Source of the DNA: Caecitellus pseudoparvulus
Lineage: Eukaryota; Bigyra: Bicosoecida
Reading direction: 5' to 3'
DNA: 64,000 bases
NCBI GenBank assembly: GCA_965644315.1
Contig: CBFFRQ010000052.1
Coordinates: 1-64,000, forward strand
Of this stretch, positions 10,710 to 21,224 are shown piece by piece (within the stretch, counting starts at the first letter, position 1; every line of letters begins with the position of its first letter). The notes beneath the pieces were generated by a model. That model did no database searches. It worked only from the letters and a program-made list of their open reading frames with translations, and was not told the DNA's origin. A program made the position numbers and the translations under genes.

Positions 10710-10749
10710 ATGTTGCTGTGCAGCCTTGCTGTGTGTGACTTCTTCTCTG

Positions 10750-10815
10750 TGCAATGCACTCTTTGGTGTGCTTGCCACCGTCACACGTGTTGCTCCCGCT
10801 TCAGCTTGCATTGCG
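10750..10815. terminator. Candidate 3'-end elements between convergent genes
   Basis: GTGCAATGCAC (10749-10759) lies about 40 bp after the WW gene stop. CGCAATGCAA on the minus strand (10806-10815) lies about 47 bp after the EF-hand gene stop. Both match the CAATGCA motif found at many gene ends here. Confidence 0.4.
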
Positions 10816-10861
10816 CCACATTGCCGAGCTCGTCACCTCACGGGCTGCACTTCACGCACCA

Positions 10862-13800
10862 CTAGCCCATGAGGCTGCGCATTTCCTGCTGCAAGCTCAG
10901 CGCTCCTGCCGCCCCTGGCAGGCGCGCCGAGCGAGTCTGGCGGCGTGCCGAACCTCGCCCACTTCCGTTCGCCAACCTGGTGCGGGACAGGCGAGCGGAG
11001 CTGGCGATACTGGCAGCACTCCACGTATTGGCCATGCCAGGTGGTGGGGTCGGGTGGGGCACAGCTGTGTCTGTGGGGAACCCTCGCCCAACTGTGGTGC
11101 CTGGCGGCGGCAGGTTCACCCGTCGACGGACAGGGCGGCCCACCTTGTCGAACACAGTGATGTACGCAAAGTGGGGCTCTTGCTCTGCGACAGGTCGGCC
11201 GCCGTTGTGGAGGTGGCCCGTCGCGCGGGCCTCCCCACGCCGTGCCGTGCCGGCCATGGCGCTTGATGAGATGCCGTTGTGAGCGTTTGCGCCGCTGCGC
11301 CCGTGCCCCTTGAAGTCCCGCCGACCAGAGAGGCGCTTGTCCTCCCCAATGAACAAGCGCTCCAGGACAGACGTGACAGCGCCGCCCTGTTCAGGGGGGG
11401 TGGGCAGGCGGAAGTTTCGCTGGGGCATGGCGGCGGGCCCCTCGGGCAGTGCGCCGATGATGGGGGACTGGATGCGGTCGTACAGGTGCACGCCATCCCG
11501 TGCCCGCCCCGTCTTGGCGAGGGGCTTGGGCTGCCACAACGGTGTCTGGGATGCCGCAGCATGCTTGGAGTCACTCGCACCTGCTTCGCCCCCCCCCGCA
11601 CCCAGCTGTCCTGCGAGGGAGGCCCGCACTCGAGGTCCAGCCTCTTCCCGCTCCCGCATCCAGCCTTCCAACTCCTCTGCTGCCCTGAGCTCCTCCTCCC
11701 GCGCCTCGGCACGCTGGGCGGCTTCGGCAGCCTCTGCACGCTCGATTGCACGAATGTCAGTGGTGGCAGCGTAGCTGGAGAACCCAGTGTCCCACTTGCG
11801 TGTGGGCGTGCCCGGGGTTGCCGCGACAGAGGCAAGGCTGCCCTCCGCTGCCAGAGCAGCCACTGTCGGCGCTCGCTCTTGCAAGGCCTTGCGGTGGGCG
11901 GCATCTGCAGTGGAACTAGGCGCCCGGGTGGCTGCCCGAGCGGCACTCTCGCCTCCCAGTAGGCGTGAGGACATGCCTGCCGGCTTGCTCCCCTCTTGCA
12001 GGCGTGTCAAGAGTGCCGTGCCACGCGTGGCTCCCATGGCCTCTGCGTGGTCCTGCAGCGTGCCCTGGATGTCGTCCACGAGTTCGTGAGCAGGCCCGTA
12101 GACGTCGTCGCCCCCCGCCCCTTGTGCCTCCGGCTCTGCCTGTGTACCCTGCACTTGGATGCCGGACACGCTGGGCCCCGACAGCAATGGCTGGGCTTCA
12201 CGCGCAGCCTTCGCCTCCTCTCGCTCCCAAATCGCCTCCGCAACTTCCTGCGGCGGCGCCGTGGTGCTTGCAGCTGGCGCCTGGGCAGGGGCTTTCTGGG
12301 AAGCCCCAGGCGCAGGCGACACGGCCAGCCCAGCAGACTGCAAAACGTCCAGGACGTTCAAGAGGCCGGTCCCGTTCGTGTCGAACAGGTCAAACAGCTG
12401 ACGGGACACGGCAGGTGTCAGGCGCAGCCCGAGCTGTGCCCTGCACAGGCGAACAAAGCCGTCAAAGTCCACCCACAGCCCGCGCTCTGCGCCGTGCTTG
12501 CTTGCTGGGCGGGAGGGCGCTTGCAGGCGCCCTCGTGCAGAGGCAGGGCGACTGCCGAGCGCCTGACGCAGTGCCGTCGTGCGGGTGATCATGCCAGGTG
12601 CACCAGGCGCTGCATCTTGCCGCGCCTTAAACACACCGCTGCCACCTGCCCGCCCTCCCGCCTGGGGAGTGTGCCCGCCTCCCAGCACTTCAGCAACGTG
12701 TTGAAGCTGCACGACGGGGGCAGTGCCCGCAGCACCTGCCAGGGTGCTGGCATCCACAGGCGGGTGCCCAGCAGAGGCGGCGTCTGTGTGGCTCTTTCCC
12801 ATCGCTGCGTGCCGCCTCCCGCGGGGGGAGGTCGCCCGTGCGAGTCGCCCAGAAGTCCGCAGGTGGTTCTGGGCCATGGCATAGGCATCAAAGGTGCCGA
12901 TGCGGGCAGCAACACGCTGCTGCATCTCTGCCAGAGCGCACTGTACCTGTTCTTCGTCCATGGGGCCACTGCCGTGTGCGTCAGAGACGGCGCCGCTGCT
13001 GGCGAGGGTGGCAGCCAGGCGAGTTTGGATGGCGGCGAGCGCTTGGCGAGGGTTCATGTTGTGGAAACCCGCCTGGTTGGCCTCTGGGTGGGTACTTGCC
13101 ACGGCCTCCGCCAGCTGCTTGGTGGTGACCAGCGTGGCGCCGGGGTCAGCGCTGGTGTGTGGGCCAAACACTTCTTTCGCCCGAGGTTTTCCAGCGGGCC
13201 GTTGGGGGGGAGGGCGCCCAGCTGACGGAACGCCCGTCCGTTGGCGGGATGGAGTGGGGGAGGTATCCCCCGTCGCCTGCGCCAGCATGGTGGCAGCCAG
13301 GGAGTGCCGCTGGCCCTGCACGAGCTGCCTGGCTTGGTCCAGGGCGTCAGACCCTCCCCGGATCGGCGAGGCCAAGGAGCCGTCAGCGTTAAACGGCTGG
13401 CGCGGGGAGCGTGTGGCACCCCCCGTCCTGCGCATGGTAGTGCTGCCACCCAAGGACTTGCGCCCAGTGCCAGCCTTGGCGGGGGGAGGAGCCGTCAGCA
13501 CCACTGCCTGCAACAGGGGCAGGGGCACTCTGCCGCTGCCGTCCATGTCCAGCGCCTGCATGAGGGAAGAGACTTCGTAGTCAGTCAAGTGCAGGCCAGA
13601 CTCCCCGATCACACGCTTGACACCAAGGCGCGTGAGGCCAGGGTGTCGCTCGGCGTCTTGGGCAGACATGGGCGCCATGAGCCTCGCGCCAGGAAGCACA
13701 GCCACATCATCGTCTGCTACCACGCTTCGTCGTGCAGGCAGGGCGAGAGCGTCCGCTCGTTCGGGTGCAGCGTCGTATGCTGAGTGGGCAATCTGGGCGT

Positions 13801-14143
13801 TCTTGGCCATGGGGAGCAGGCCTTTCTTCCGCAGCTGCGTCCGGACTTTGCGGATGGTCTGCAAAGGGAGAAGCGTGTCGCGGCGACGTGCTACGAGGCG
13901 CAATTGACCCCCCGCTCGGGCGCGAAAAGCAAGCCTGAGGCACCCCCCCCCTTGGTAGAAAGCAGGGTTGAAGCCATGCTCACATCTACCCCACCTTCCA
14001 CAAGGTTTGGAGGGCAAGGCACCGACCCTGTGCTTGCACCATCCTGCGGTCGCAGCGACACTGGCACGCACCTGATCGAAGGCTGCATTCCATGCCAGTT
14101 CAGCTGCAGCGCTCTGCTTGCGCGGGGATCTGGACGCACTCAT
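10862..14143 (-). CDS. Large EF-hand protein, function unknown
   Basis: Exons 14143-14072 and 13858-10862 (donor GTGCGT, acceptor CTTTGCAG), 1022 residues. The start is the first ATG; upstream codons to 14320 are open but lack one. The N-terminus is helical. A first EF-hand loop (about residue 127, DMDGSGR) is degenerate at its last position. A second (about residue 515, DTNGTGLLN..D) looks able to bind calcium. Long Ala/Gly/Pro/Ser-rich stretches separate them. A charged helical segment rich in Glu, Arg and Ala follows (about 11640-11760). The C-terminal part (11000-11300) has a compact block with an AYITVFDKVGRPVRRRV-type strand pattern. Such architecture is common in flagellar calcium proteins, but I cannot assign a family. 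Confidence 0.75.
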   Translation of the reverse strand: MSASRSPRKQSAAAELAWNAAFDQVRASVAATAGWCKHRVGALPSKPCGRWGRCEHGFNPAFYQGGGCLRLAFRARAGGQLRLVARRRDTLLPLQTIRKVRTQLRKKGLLPMAKNAQIAHSAYDAAPERADALALPARRSVVADDDVAVLPGARLMAPMSAQDAERHPGLTRLGVKRVIGESGLHLTDYEVSSLMQALDMDGSGRVPLPLLQAVVLTAPPPAKAGTGRKSLGGSTTMRRTGGATRSPRQPFNADGSLASPIRGGSDALDQARQLVQGQRHSLAATMLAQATGDTSPTPSRQRTGVPSAGRPPPQRPAGKPRAKEVFGPHTSADPGATLVTTKQLAEAVASTHPEANQAGFHNMNPRQALAAIQTRLAATLASSGAVSDAHGSGPMDEEQVQCALAEMQQRVAARIGTFDAYAMAQNHLRTSGRLARATSPRGRRHAAMGKSHTDAASAGHPPVDASTLAGAAGTAPVVQLQHVAEVLGGGHTPQAGGRAGGSGVFKARQDAAPGAPGMITRTTALRQALGSRPASARGRLQAPSRPASKHGAERGLWVDFDGFVRLCRAQLGLRLTPAVSRQLFDLFDTNGTGLLNVLDVLQSAGLAVSPAPGASQKAPAQAPAASTTAPPQEVAEAIWEREEAKAAREAQPLLSGPSVSGIQVQGTQAEPEAQGAGGDDVYGPAHELVDDIQGTLQDHAEAMGATRGTALLTRLQEGSKPAGMSSRLLGGESAARAATRAPSSTADAAHRKALQERAPTVAALAAEGSLASVAATPGTPTRKWDTGFSSYAATTDIRAIERAEAAEAAQRAEAREEELRAAEELEGWMREREEAGPRVRASLAGQLGAGGGEAGASDSKHAAASQTPLWQPKPLAKTGRARDGVHLYDRIQSPIIGALPEGPAAMPQRNFRLPTPPEQGGAVTSVLERLFIGEDKRLSGRRDFKGHGRSGANAHNGISSSAMAGTARRGEARATGHLHNGGRPVAEQEPHFAYITVFDKVGRPVRRRVNLPPPGTTVGRGFPTDTAVPHPTPPPGMANTWSAASIASSARLSRTRLANGSGRGSARRQTRSARLPGAAGALSLQQEMRSLMG

Positions 14144-14353
14144 ACTGCGGTGCCCACAGAGGGTGCAAGTCGTCTGCTGGTGCGGTCTGCGGCTTCCGCT
14201 TGGCTGCGGCGCGTGCACGGATCGAATTGCCCCACCGACCGCGCAGGACGTGGCCGGCAGCAGCAAGCGTGAGAGGGCCTTAGATGGACTGCACAGCAGT
14301 GCCTGGGCGCCAGGAAGCACGGGTTTCTCAGTGGAAATTGCCCAAGCCGCAAA

Positions 14354-15837
14354 CTACAGTGTGCGCAGGTGCCCTGTGACGGGGTCCAGGGCTGACGCGA
14401 AGGCTGGCCCGATAGCCACGACGGTCTGGCTGCCCGGGGCTACCTCTGTGCGCCCCGCGTCTCGAATGGCATGCACAGGGAGCCCCACAGCGCGGGCCTT
14501 GGCGCTCAACTGGTCCATCTGCTCCCTGCCGGGCACAGAGAGCACGACCACTTTCTCCCCCGCACCTTGCCACTGCGCGACGGTGAGGGTGTCGGCCCCA
14601 CCAGCTGCAGCCAGGGCAGCGTGCGCGCACTGTGCAGCCACCTTCCCCACTCCCATGCCCAGGGAGGCGTCCACGAGCAGCACCAGCTTCAAGTCGAAGG
14701 ACCAGGAGGAAACGAGCGCGGACAGATCAGCAGGCAACCCTGCCGGCGCTGAGCCCGCAGCTGCAGCCAGGCTGGACTGCGCGCTGGCACCTGCGGCGGC
14801 CACATCCCCCGTCTGCGCCTGCATGGCACCCGACAAGTCCGGCGGGCTCGGCATGGCGGGCTCCGGCACGCCCGTGCCCTCCTCTTCGTGGGCCATGAGC
14901 CACTCCAGAGCTGCGTCCACGCTGGCGCTGTGCACTGCGTGCAGCGCTCGCCGGGCATGCGCCACGGGGAAGCCCATGGCCACGAGGTCCTCCAGCAGTG
15001 GGGCTGCCGCGTCCAGCGCGTCGGTGGCTGGCGTGGAGTCTGCGGCCGTTGGCGGGGCGGCCTGGAACGAGCTCAGGCCGTGCGCCTCGGACACGTGCTG
15101 TGCAGTGCAACGCAGCAGGTCCAGCGTCAGCTCCAGCAGCTTGGCCAGCGGCAGGGTGCTGGCGGATGGCACGTGCACGAACATGGCCGTCTCCTCACCG
15201 CAGCCGGCCTGCCCGGCACACCGGGAGAGGGAGTGGTAGAAGATGAAGTTGCAGAGGAAACGGCCCGCATCCTCGCTCACTGCCACGGCGTGGCCCTGTG
15301 CGATCATCGCAGCTGCCAGCTTCTGCACGGGCAGCGCTGGGGCTCGGCACTGCCCGTGCTCCTCCCCCGGCACGACGCACTGCCCCACGGGCTGCGCCCC
15401 AGCTTCGTCTGGGATGCCGAACGTCGCGTCATTCACGGCGCAGCACTCCAAGTTCACCCTGGGACGCCCGGCAGCCACGCCAAAGTGCAGCCAGATCCGT
15501 GACGTGCGAGGCGGCAGAGGGGGCAGCTTCTGCACCTCCATCGCCACTTGCAGCGGCGCCTCCTCTGCGGCCGTCTTCAGGATGCTCGTGCACTCCACGC
15601 TTGCAAAGGGCGGAAGGGAGGCACTCTCCAGCGCCGAAGGCAAGGCCTCCATCAAGTCACTCGTCGGGTTTCGCGGCACGCCTCCGAACGGGCCAAAGCT
15701 GCGCGGAGACAAGCGTGCGTTGCGCCAGCGTTTCACACGTCGCAGAAGGTGAAGCCTTGGACGCACCCTGTCAAGCAGAACTGCACTTTCCAGGGCTGCT
15801 CATCTGAAGGAGGAGGCGGTGGCAATGCTGATGCCAT
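14354..15837 (-). CDS. Fusion: pyroglutamyl peptidase I - UBA - Pth2-type domain
   Basis: Exons 15837-15767 and 15698-14354, 471 residues. The splice restores the family signature TGFGPFGG. Residues about 15-225 are a full pyroglutamyl-peptidase I (family C15, removes N-terminal pyroglutamate). The expected catalytic Glu (E108 in VNLECC), Cys (C173 in DAGRFLCN) and His (H199 in FVHVP) are present at near-normal spacing. Residues about 255-295 form a UBA domain (LVAMGF...ALEWL). Residues about 350-471 are a peptidyl-tRNA hydrolase 2 fold, with LVLLVDASLGMGVGKVAAQ, DAGRTEVAPGSQTV and IGP motifs. The protein could join peptide turnover to ubiquitin and tRNA or ribosome quality control; that is inference. 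I know UBA-Pth2 proteins in protists, but not this triple fusion. Probably cytosolic; no leader seen. Confidence 0.88.
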
Positions 15838-16065
15838 GCTGACCTTAGGACAGCGCAAGGCCTGGAGCGACGAGCCAGGGTTCTGTGTGGCGGGTTGGCG
15901 CAAGCGGCCTGCGAAAGCCGACCAATCAGCAGGCGCAGCAACAAACAAGCCGACAAGAGAGGGTGATTCGATGGCGATAGCCAGCTGAAAAGTAGTACTC
16001 TTTGCATTGTGCGGTTCTCCCTGGTCACCTGGAGCTGCCTAACCCTCCACAGTCCCCACTCACGA
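15838..16065. promoter_or_regulatory. Divergent promoter with CCAAT box
   Basis: A 228-bp region between two divergent start codons. It holds ACCAATCAGC (15921-15930), a CCAAT-type element. The same CCAATCAG occurs upstream of the Ras-like gene at 26691. Confidence 0.4.
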
Positions 16066-17449
16066 ATGGCTTCCGTTGCGACCAAGGCGCCCTTGGCAGC
16101 GCCGTCTGAACCAGTCGATTGGGCTCGCATTGAGCGACTCCCGGCACAGGAGGAGTTCATCGAGCACGTTGAGCCAGCCCGGGCAGGCCACACGGTCGCC
16201 CAGTTGCAGGATATGGTGCTGTACGGTGTGTGCCCCCCGAAACGCTGTGGTAACGCCTGCTTCCCTCAAGCCGCCCCGCGTGCTACCTGCAGGGGACCCT
16301 GGACTGACATACCCAGAGTATGCCACTCAGTGCCCAGGTCTAGCCACTGGCCAGGCCCTCCTGTCGCTTTCTGGGCAGTACATCCAGGAAACGCAGGTCT
16401 TCCTCCAGGCACACAGCAGCAACTTGGCTGCGAAGCTGTCGGTGCAGCAGGCGGAGCTGCGGAGCCTGCAGGAGGAGCTGGAAGGGCTGCGAGCCACCAG
16501 GGAGGCGCTCGAGCGCCAGGAAACGGACAATAAGAACACCATCGAGTCCCTGCACGCTGTCGTGTTCTCCATGGAGCCCGCCCTAGCAGCCAGGCTGCGC
16601 AGGGCTGACGACGGCAGCCTCCTGGTGCGCTCAGACACGCAGACCCGCCCGGCGCAGCTCTCCCGCCGCGTGCGCTCGACGGAGTCCCGGCGCCGGCGGC
16701 ACCTCGTGCGCCACACCGTCAACGGCCGCGTGAAGGAGGAGCATGTCGTCATCGGGCCAGCGCCCGAGACGCACTTGTTCCCCGACCTGCACCCACCCCC
16801 AGGGACGCCCCCTTCCATGCCCTCTGCGGCTGCCTTGGCAGCCAGCGGTGGCGCCCGCCTGTCCTCGTCCCAGCCGGACGTGTCAGCGGAGGACAGCGCT
16901 CTGGGCCCCCCTCGCCTGGGCACCGCAGGGCCCTTGCTGTCCACCCTCACCACCGGCCCAGTGCCCAGCATCGGCGAGACGGTGGCGGGCACTGGCCGAC
17001 CAGGCGTGCCACCCCGGGCGCCCAGACTGCAGGAAGTGCAAGCGGGGCACATCCCCCTGACGGGGACACCGGGCGGCTCCACCTTGCGCACCGTGGAGCT
17101 GGATGTGGACTTGGCCTCCACGCGCTCAGCAGGCCCCTCGCGGGGCACGTCGGCAGCCACATCCCCCGGAGAGCAGCCAGACGCAGCCCCCACTGCGCCG
17201 AGTGCAGGCGCACCCCCTTCCACAGCGCCCGCCTTGGATGCGGAGGCACACCCCCTGCGGCAGTCCTTGGGCGCCGTGTCCGCTGTCGCTGCCAGTCCGA
17301 CTGAGGCGGGGGCAGCGGAAGAGGGGCGAGCGGAGGCCAAGGCGTGGGAGGGCAGCGAGGGGGCCCTGGACAGCAGCGGCTCAGAGTTGGACACCAGTGC
17401 CGACCTGGACGTGGGGGACTCCTCCTCGGAGGGCAAGGAGTACTTCTGA
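16066..17449 (+). CDS. Dzip1-like N-terminal domain and coiled-coil protein
   Basis: Exons 16066-16225 and 16293-17449, 438 residues. The N-terminal part has VDWARIERL, then a helical block ending in GQALLSLSGQYIQETQVFL. This resembles the N-terminal domain of DZIP1/Iguana, a protein of the ciliary base and transition zone. A coiled coil follows (about residues 105-165, LSVQQAELRSLQEELEGL). The rest is low-complexity (Pro, Ala, Ser, Thr), with an Arg-rich patch near 16680-16720 and an acidic Ser-rich end. I see no C2H2 finger, which DZIP1 has after this domain, so the match is to the domain only. A ciliary or centriolar role is plausible. A minus-strand frame of 377 codons over the same DNA is a shadow. 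Confidence 0.65.
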
Positions 17450-17452
17450 CAA

Positions 17453-17462
17453 GAATGCATTG
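17453..17462. terminator. GAATGCATTG between convergent stop codons
   Basis: It lies in the 35-bp gap between the stops of the Dzip1-like gene (17447-17449) and the derlin gene (17487-17485). It is nearly palindromic, so it could serve both strands. Confidence 0.5.
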
Positions 17463-17484
17463 CTCGGAGCAGGGCACGGCGCCG

Positions 17485-18406
17485 TCAGCCGCCCAGGACG
17501 TTGCCACGGCCCCACTGGTGCCCTGCACCCCCCCTGGCGGCGCCACCCGCCGCAGCGGCCATGCCGCCCCCCATGCGCTGCACGGCGTTCAGGTGAGATG
17601 GCACGGTGCCCATGAGGTTGCTGAGGAAGAGGGGTGTGTACAGGAACGTCTTGCCGCCCATGAAGCCGGTGGAGGCGGGGAGCACTTCCTGCAGGAAGTA
17701 GTACACGTGCCCCGCGGCGATGCCCATGAGGTCGAAGACGGGGGAGTTCCCCAGCAGCACGCCGAAGGCCAGCATGACCCAGGGCAAGTACACCGCCTTG
17801 AACTGGAACCCGAAGAAGGGCATGCGGGCGACGTCGTTGGGGTTGCGGTTGGCCCACACGTACAGAATCATGAAGACGAGGGAGGAGCCCAGGAAGGGCA
17901 CGCCCATGATCCAGCCCATGAGCAGGAGCTGGGCCATGCCCAGCACCAGCATCCAGACAAAGTCGGCCACCGTGCCCAGGTGTGTGCCGCCGCCAGAGGG
18001 GTACGGGTTGGTCTCCAGGCGCAGGCAGTAGTTGATGAGCAGGTACACCTGGAAGATGAAGCCCAGGCTGAACTTGCCGAAGAAGACGAAGGGCGTCACC
18101 AGTCTCCAAATCTGCGCGGGGGGCGCAGCAGGTGTGCTCCGTGCAAGCCACGTGGTGTGAGCCACCACGCCAGCTGCGAAGAGGCGGCCTATGCGACGGC
18201 AGCTTGCCGCTGCAGCGGCACAGGCTGGCACACAAGGAGGCATGACGACGCACCTGAAACTTGCTGAACAAGAGGCTCGTGTCCAAGTGCAGAGTGAAGG
18301 GGGACAGCATGCCGAAGCTGACCAGGGAGGTCGTCGCCACGGCAGCAGTCATGTAGATGCGCGTGACGGGGGGCAGGGAGTTGTACCACTCCTGGGGTGA
18401 TGACAT
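17485..18406 (-). CDS. Derlin, ER-associated degradation membrane protein
   Basis: Exons 18406-18254 and 18111-17485, 259 residues, the normal size. Derlins are rhomboid pseudoproteases of the ER membrane that help move misfolded proteins to the cytosol with p97/Cdc48. The sequence starts with QEWYNSLPPVTRIYMTAAV and continues with FQ|IWRLVTPFVFFG across the splice. It then has NRNPNDVARMPFFGFQFKAVYLPW and the GIAAGHVYYFLQEVLP block, all typical. Six hydrophobic segments are visible. There is no Ser-His catalytic pair, as expected. The C-terminus is Gly/Ala-rich, with a short GRGNVLGG end. Clear derlin-1/2 class; which paralogue is not resolved. Confidence 0.95.
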
Positions 18407-18920
18407 GGCTGATACCCAAAGGAAGGGAGCTTGCTACTGTGCGAAAGGCAGGCGAGGGGCTGGCTTGCTGCAGCGCCTGGAGTGCGGGGGGTGGAAAGCG
18501 GCGTTTCGCCCCGCGTTTCGTTGGAAGGCACGCTTGCGACAGGAGAATGCAGGCAGGCTGGGTCGGGAGGAGGACGTGACGGCGCATCAGCGTGCTTGAA
18601 AGGTGCATGTGGGGGGTGTTTGCAGATTGTGCTCGCTGAGAACGCTGCTAGTTGCGTGCTCGCGGCCTGGACACTGCCCCCCTGCCCTCGACGCAGCTTG
18701 CGCCTCTCACCGCCCACGCACGAGGCCCCCTTGCCCTCGCTCAGCGCCTGCAGGAGGTGGCGGAGCGCCCGTGCACCTCCTAAAACTCCCCACCCACCCC
18801 ACTGAGACCATCCATGCGCCCCTCCTGCCTGCTCCCTCCTGCCCGTTGAGCGAGTGCAGGCGAGGCTGCTTTCTCTCCTTGTTGTTGCAGGTGGCACCTG
18901 TCCCCCTGCTCGCCGTCGTC
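18407..18920. promoter_or_regulatory. Divergent promoter and 5' leader region
   Basis: A 514-bp stretch between the derlin and the 601-residue gene start codons. No coding exon recognised. A pyrimidine-rich tract ending TTGTTGTTGCAG (to about 18890) looks like the acceptor of a 5'-UTR intron of the downstream gene. Confidence 0.35.
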
Positions 18921-20984
18921 ATGGCCGTGCCGGCACTGCAGATGAGCGACTTGCCGCCGACTCACCAGGAGCGGCTTGTGGACTTCCTGTCCGAGAACAA
19001 TGTGCACGTGCGTCCAAGTCAGCAGCGTGGCGGGCACTCGCGAGGCTGCAGGTGCACTGCACCCCGCCGCGCCCCTTTCTGTTTCCAGTTCTACCTCGAC
19101 ACTGACGGCCACTACGTTGCCAACGTGCGCATGTACGATCCCGCGGTCATGGAGGAGATGGGGATTTCGACTGAGCCAAAGGCGCGAGCGTCGCCGTCAG
19201 GGAAGCCCAAGGTGAGGCACGCAGCCCGGCACTGGCGCCGTGCGGAGTTTCAGCGCTGCCGTCCCAGCCCACCTTACGCCCTGCCGCACTGCGATGCCCC
19301 CGTGCCTGCTCCAGACTGCGACTGGCAGGAAGATCAAACGCGATCGCATCTACGAGGCGCTGGCTGAACAGGACGCGCTGTTCGACTACTCCGTGTACCC
19401 CAAGTTCTAGTGAGTGCAGAGCTGCTTGCTGCACACCCTGCGCCGGATCGTGCACTGCCTCCCCCCCCCCATTTGCCCACCAGCTCCCTCATCTCCCTCC
19501 GGGACAACATTGCACCCAAGCTGCGCCCCCTCTCGTGGCTCATGCGCTTGATTGAGGAGATCTACGACAACCGCTACGCCCGTGACACCGCCGAGCTGCG
19601 TGAGGAGGCCGAAGGTGCAGCCGGCGCCACTGCCGCACCGCCCAAGTCTCGTGGCCCCTCGGACTTCCCCTCCTTCGTGGTGGAGTTTTTCTCCAAGCGC
19701 TACGGCCTGCCCCAGCTCATCGACCAGACCTGCTGGGACCTCCTGTACAACGTGCATGCGGCACGGAAGGAGTACTTGGAGGTGGAGGTGTTCGCGCGGT
19801 TCCTGGAGGAGTACTACGACCCAGATGACCTCCTCTTCTTCCTGTACGTGCGCTCTGTCGTGCAGAAGGAGCTGCGCTTCACCTTCCGCTCCCGCTGGAC
19901 GGAGCTGGGCAAGAGCGTCCTGGGCGCGGACAAGACTCCCAAAGCCATCTTCATGAGCCAGCGGGAGTGCCAGCTGGTGGCACGGGTGGTCTTTGGCGCA
20001 GAGGGGGACCCACTGTACCGCACCTTCATGGCCCTCGTGGACTCTCGACTGCAGGCGGGCCCCGCCGCCGTGTCCACTCGCTCGGGGCGCTCCACTGGCG
20101 GGGACTCCCGCCGCATTGAAGTCATGCAGTTCTTGCACTTGGCCCTGACGGAGTACCACGACACGCGGCCCGCAGAGGAGCTGGAGGCGCGGGGGTACGG
20201 CGGCAACCCTGGCGACGGCCAGTCCCGCTCCGGCAGCGCCGTGGTGGCAACTCGCCCTGGCCTGCCTGACAGCCCCGGTGTCAGCGGGTCGCCCACGGAC
20301 AGGTCTGCTCCCCGTGGAGGCAACGCCATGGGGGCCACCGGGGCCTCCCAGAGCAAAGCTGAGCAGGAGCGCCTGTTCCGGGAGGCTGAGCGTGAGTACG
20401 AGGCGAGGCAGGCCCAGCGCAGTGCCATGGGCGAGGCCGCCTCGGATGCAGGCCTGTTCGGCGCTTCAGCAGGCGGCGCCACTGGCTCACCAGGCGCGCC
20501 GGCCTCGCCACCTGGCATGGCACCCCGTGCAGCGGCAGCAGTGGCGACCCCTGACCAGTCCGTCCTGGACGCCCTGGCAGCTTGCATGCACACCAACAAC
20601 GAGGCGTACCTGGACACGCTGCTGAAGCCAGCGGTGTCCACGCTGCCTGCAGAGATGGTCACCCAGCTCCGCAGCGACGTGCAGGCGACCCTGGAGGAGC
20701 ACGTGGACAGCGTGCTGGAGAAGGTCATCCTCATCAGTCGGGGGGACAAGGCGACAGCTGCCGCCAGCGACGCCAGCACACGGTCCCTGGCCACCCAGTT
20801 CACGGCAGTCATGGCGCAGGGCACTGCAGGGGGCACCGGGGAGGGCTCGCCCATGGACGACTTCTGCAAGGGGGTGCTGTCCCTGCCCCCCATGAAGCAG
20901 GAGATGGAGCCGCTCTGCACGACCCTCATCACGTACGCACAGGCCAGGCTGCAGGAGGCGACGGCGGAGTCCCCTGCTGAGTGA
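18921..20984 (+). CDS. Unidentified helical protein, four exons
   Basis: Exons 18921-19007, 19089-19211, 19315-19409 and 19484-20984; all junctions keep frame and give 601 residues. I do not recognise the family. A compact, strongly helical N-terminal half (to about residue 330) has well-formed blocks such as KIKRDRIYEALAEQDALFDY, SLRDNIAPKLRPLSWLMRLI and FVVEFFSKRYGLPQLIDQ. These look like a conserved fold, not filler. The middle (20040-20540) is Gly/Ala/Ser/Pro-rich and probably disordered. A second helical region closes the protein (20550-20970). No signal peptide or membrane helix. The low codon noise and the rich intron set argue for a real gene. A long minus-strand frame over it is a shadow. 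Confidence 0.75.
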
Positions 20985-21147
20985 CTGCTCCCTGTCAGCG
21001 AGTGTGTGTGAGCCTCTTCTCGTCTGCTGCACGCCTCCGGGCCTCCGAGAATGCATGCTGTGCAGGCTTGCGGCGCGGGCGGCCAGGAGGCTGGCCCCAA
21101 CTCGGGCAGTCAGCCTTGACCTAGCAAAACAACCAAAACTCATCTGG

Positions 21148-21169
21148 AGCATGCTAGGCTTAGCATGCT
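21148..21169. repeat. Dyad AGCATGCTA-ggct-TAGCATGCT
   Basis: Perfect 9-bp inverted repeat with a 4-nt loop, 56 bp before the NDUFV1 start codon. It could be an operator-like site or a 5'-UTR hairpin. Confidence 0.4.
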
Positions 21170-21224
21170 TTCCTTTGCATGCTTGCACGTTGTGGGCTCT
21201 CGTCAGCTCGCGCTGCGTGCCAGC

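Noticed and set aside
11996-13225. 409-codon plus-strand frame over the EF-hand gene
   Set aside because: Composition is Arg/Ala/Gly noise and the opposite strand has EF-hand loops.
16327-17460. 377-codon minus-strand frame
   Set aside because: Shadow of the Dzip1-like gene; no recognisable domain.
19814-21100. 428-codon minus-strand frame
   Set aside because: Shadow of the fourth exon of the 601-residue gene, which has consistent splice phases.
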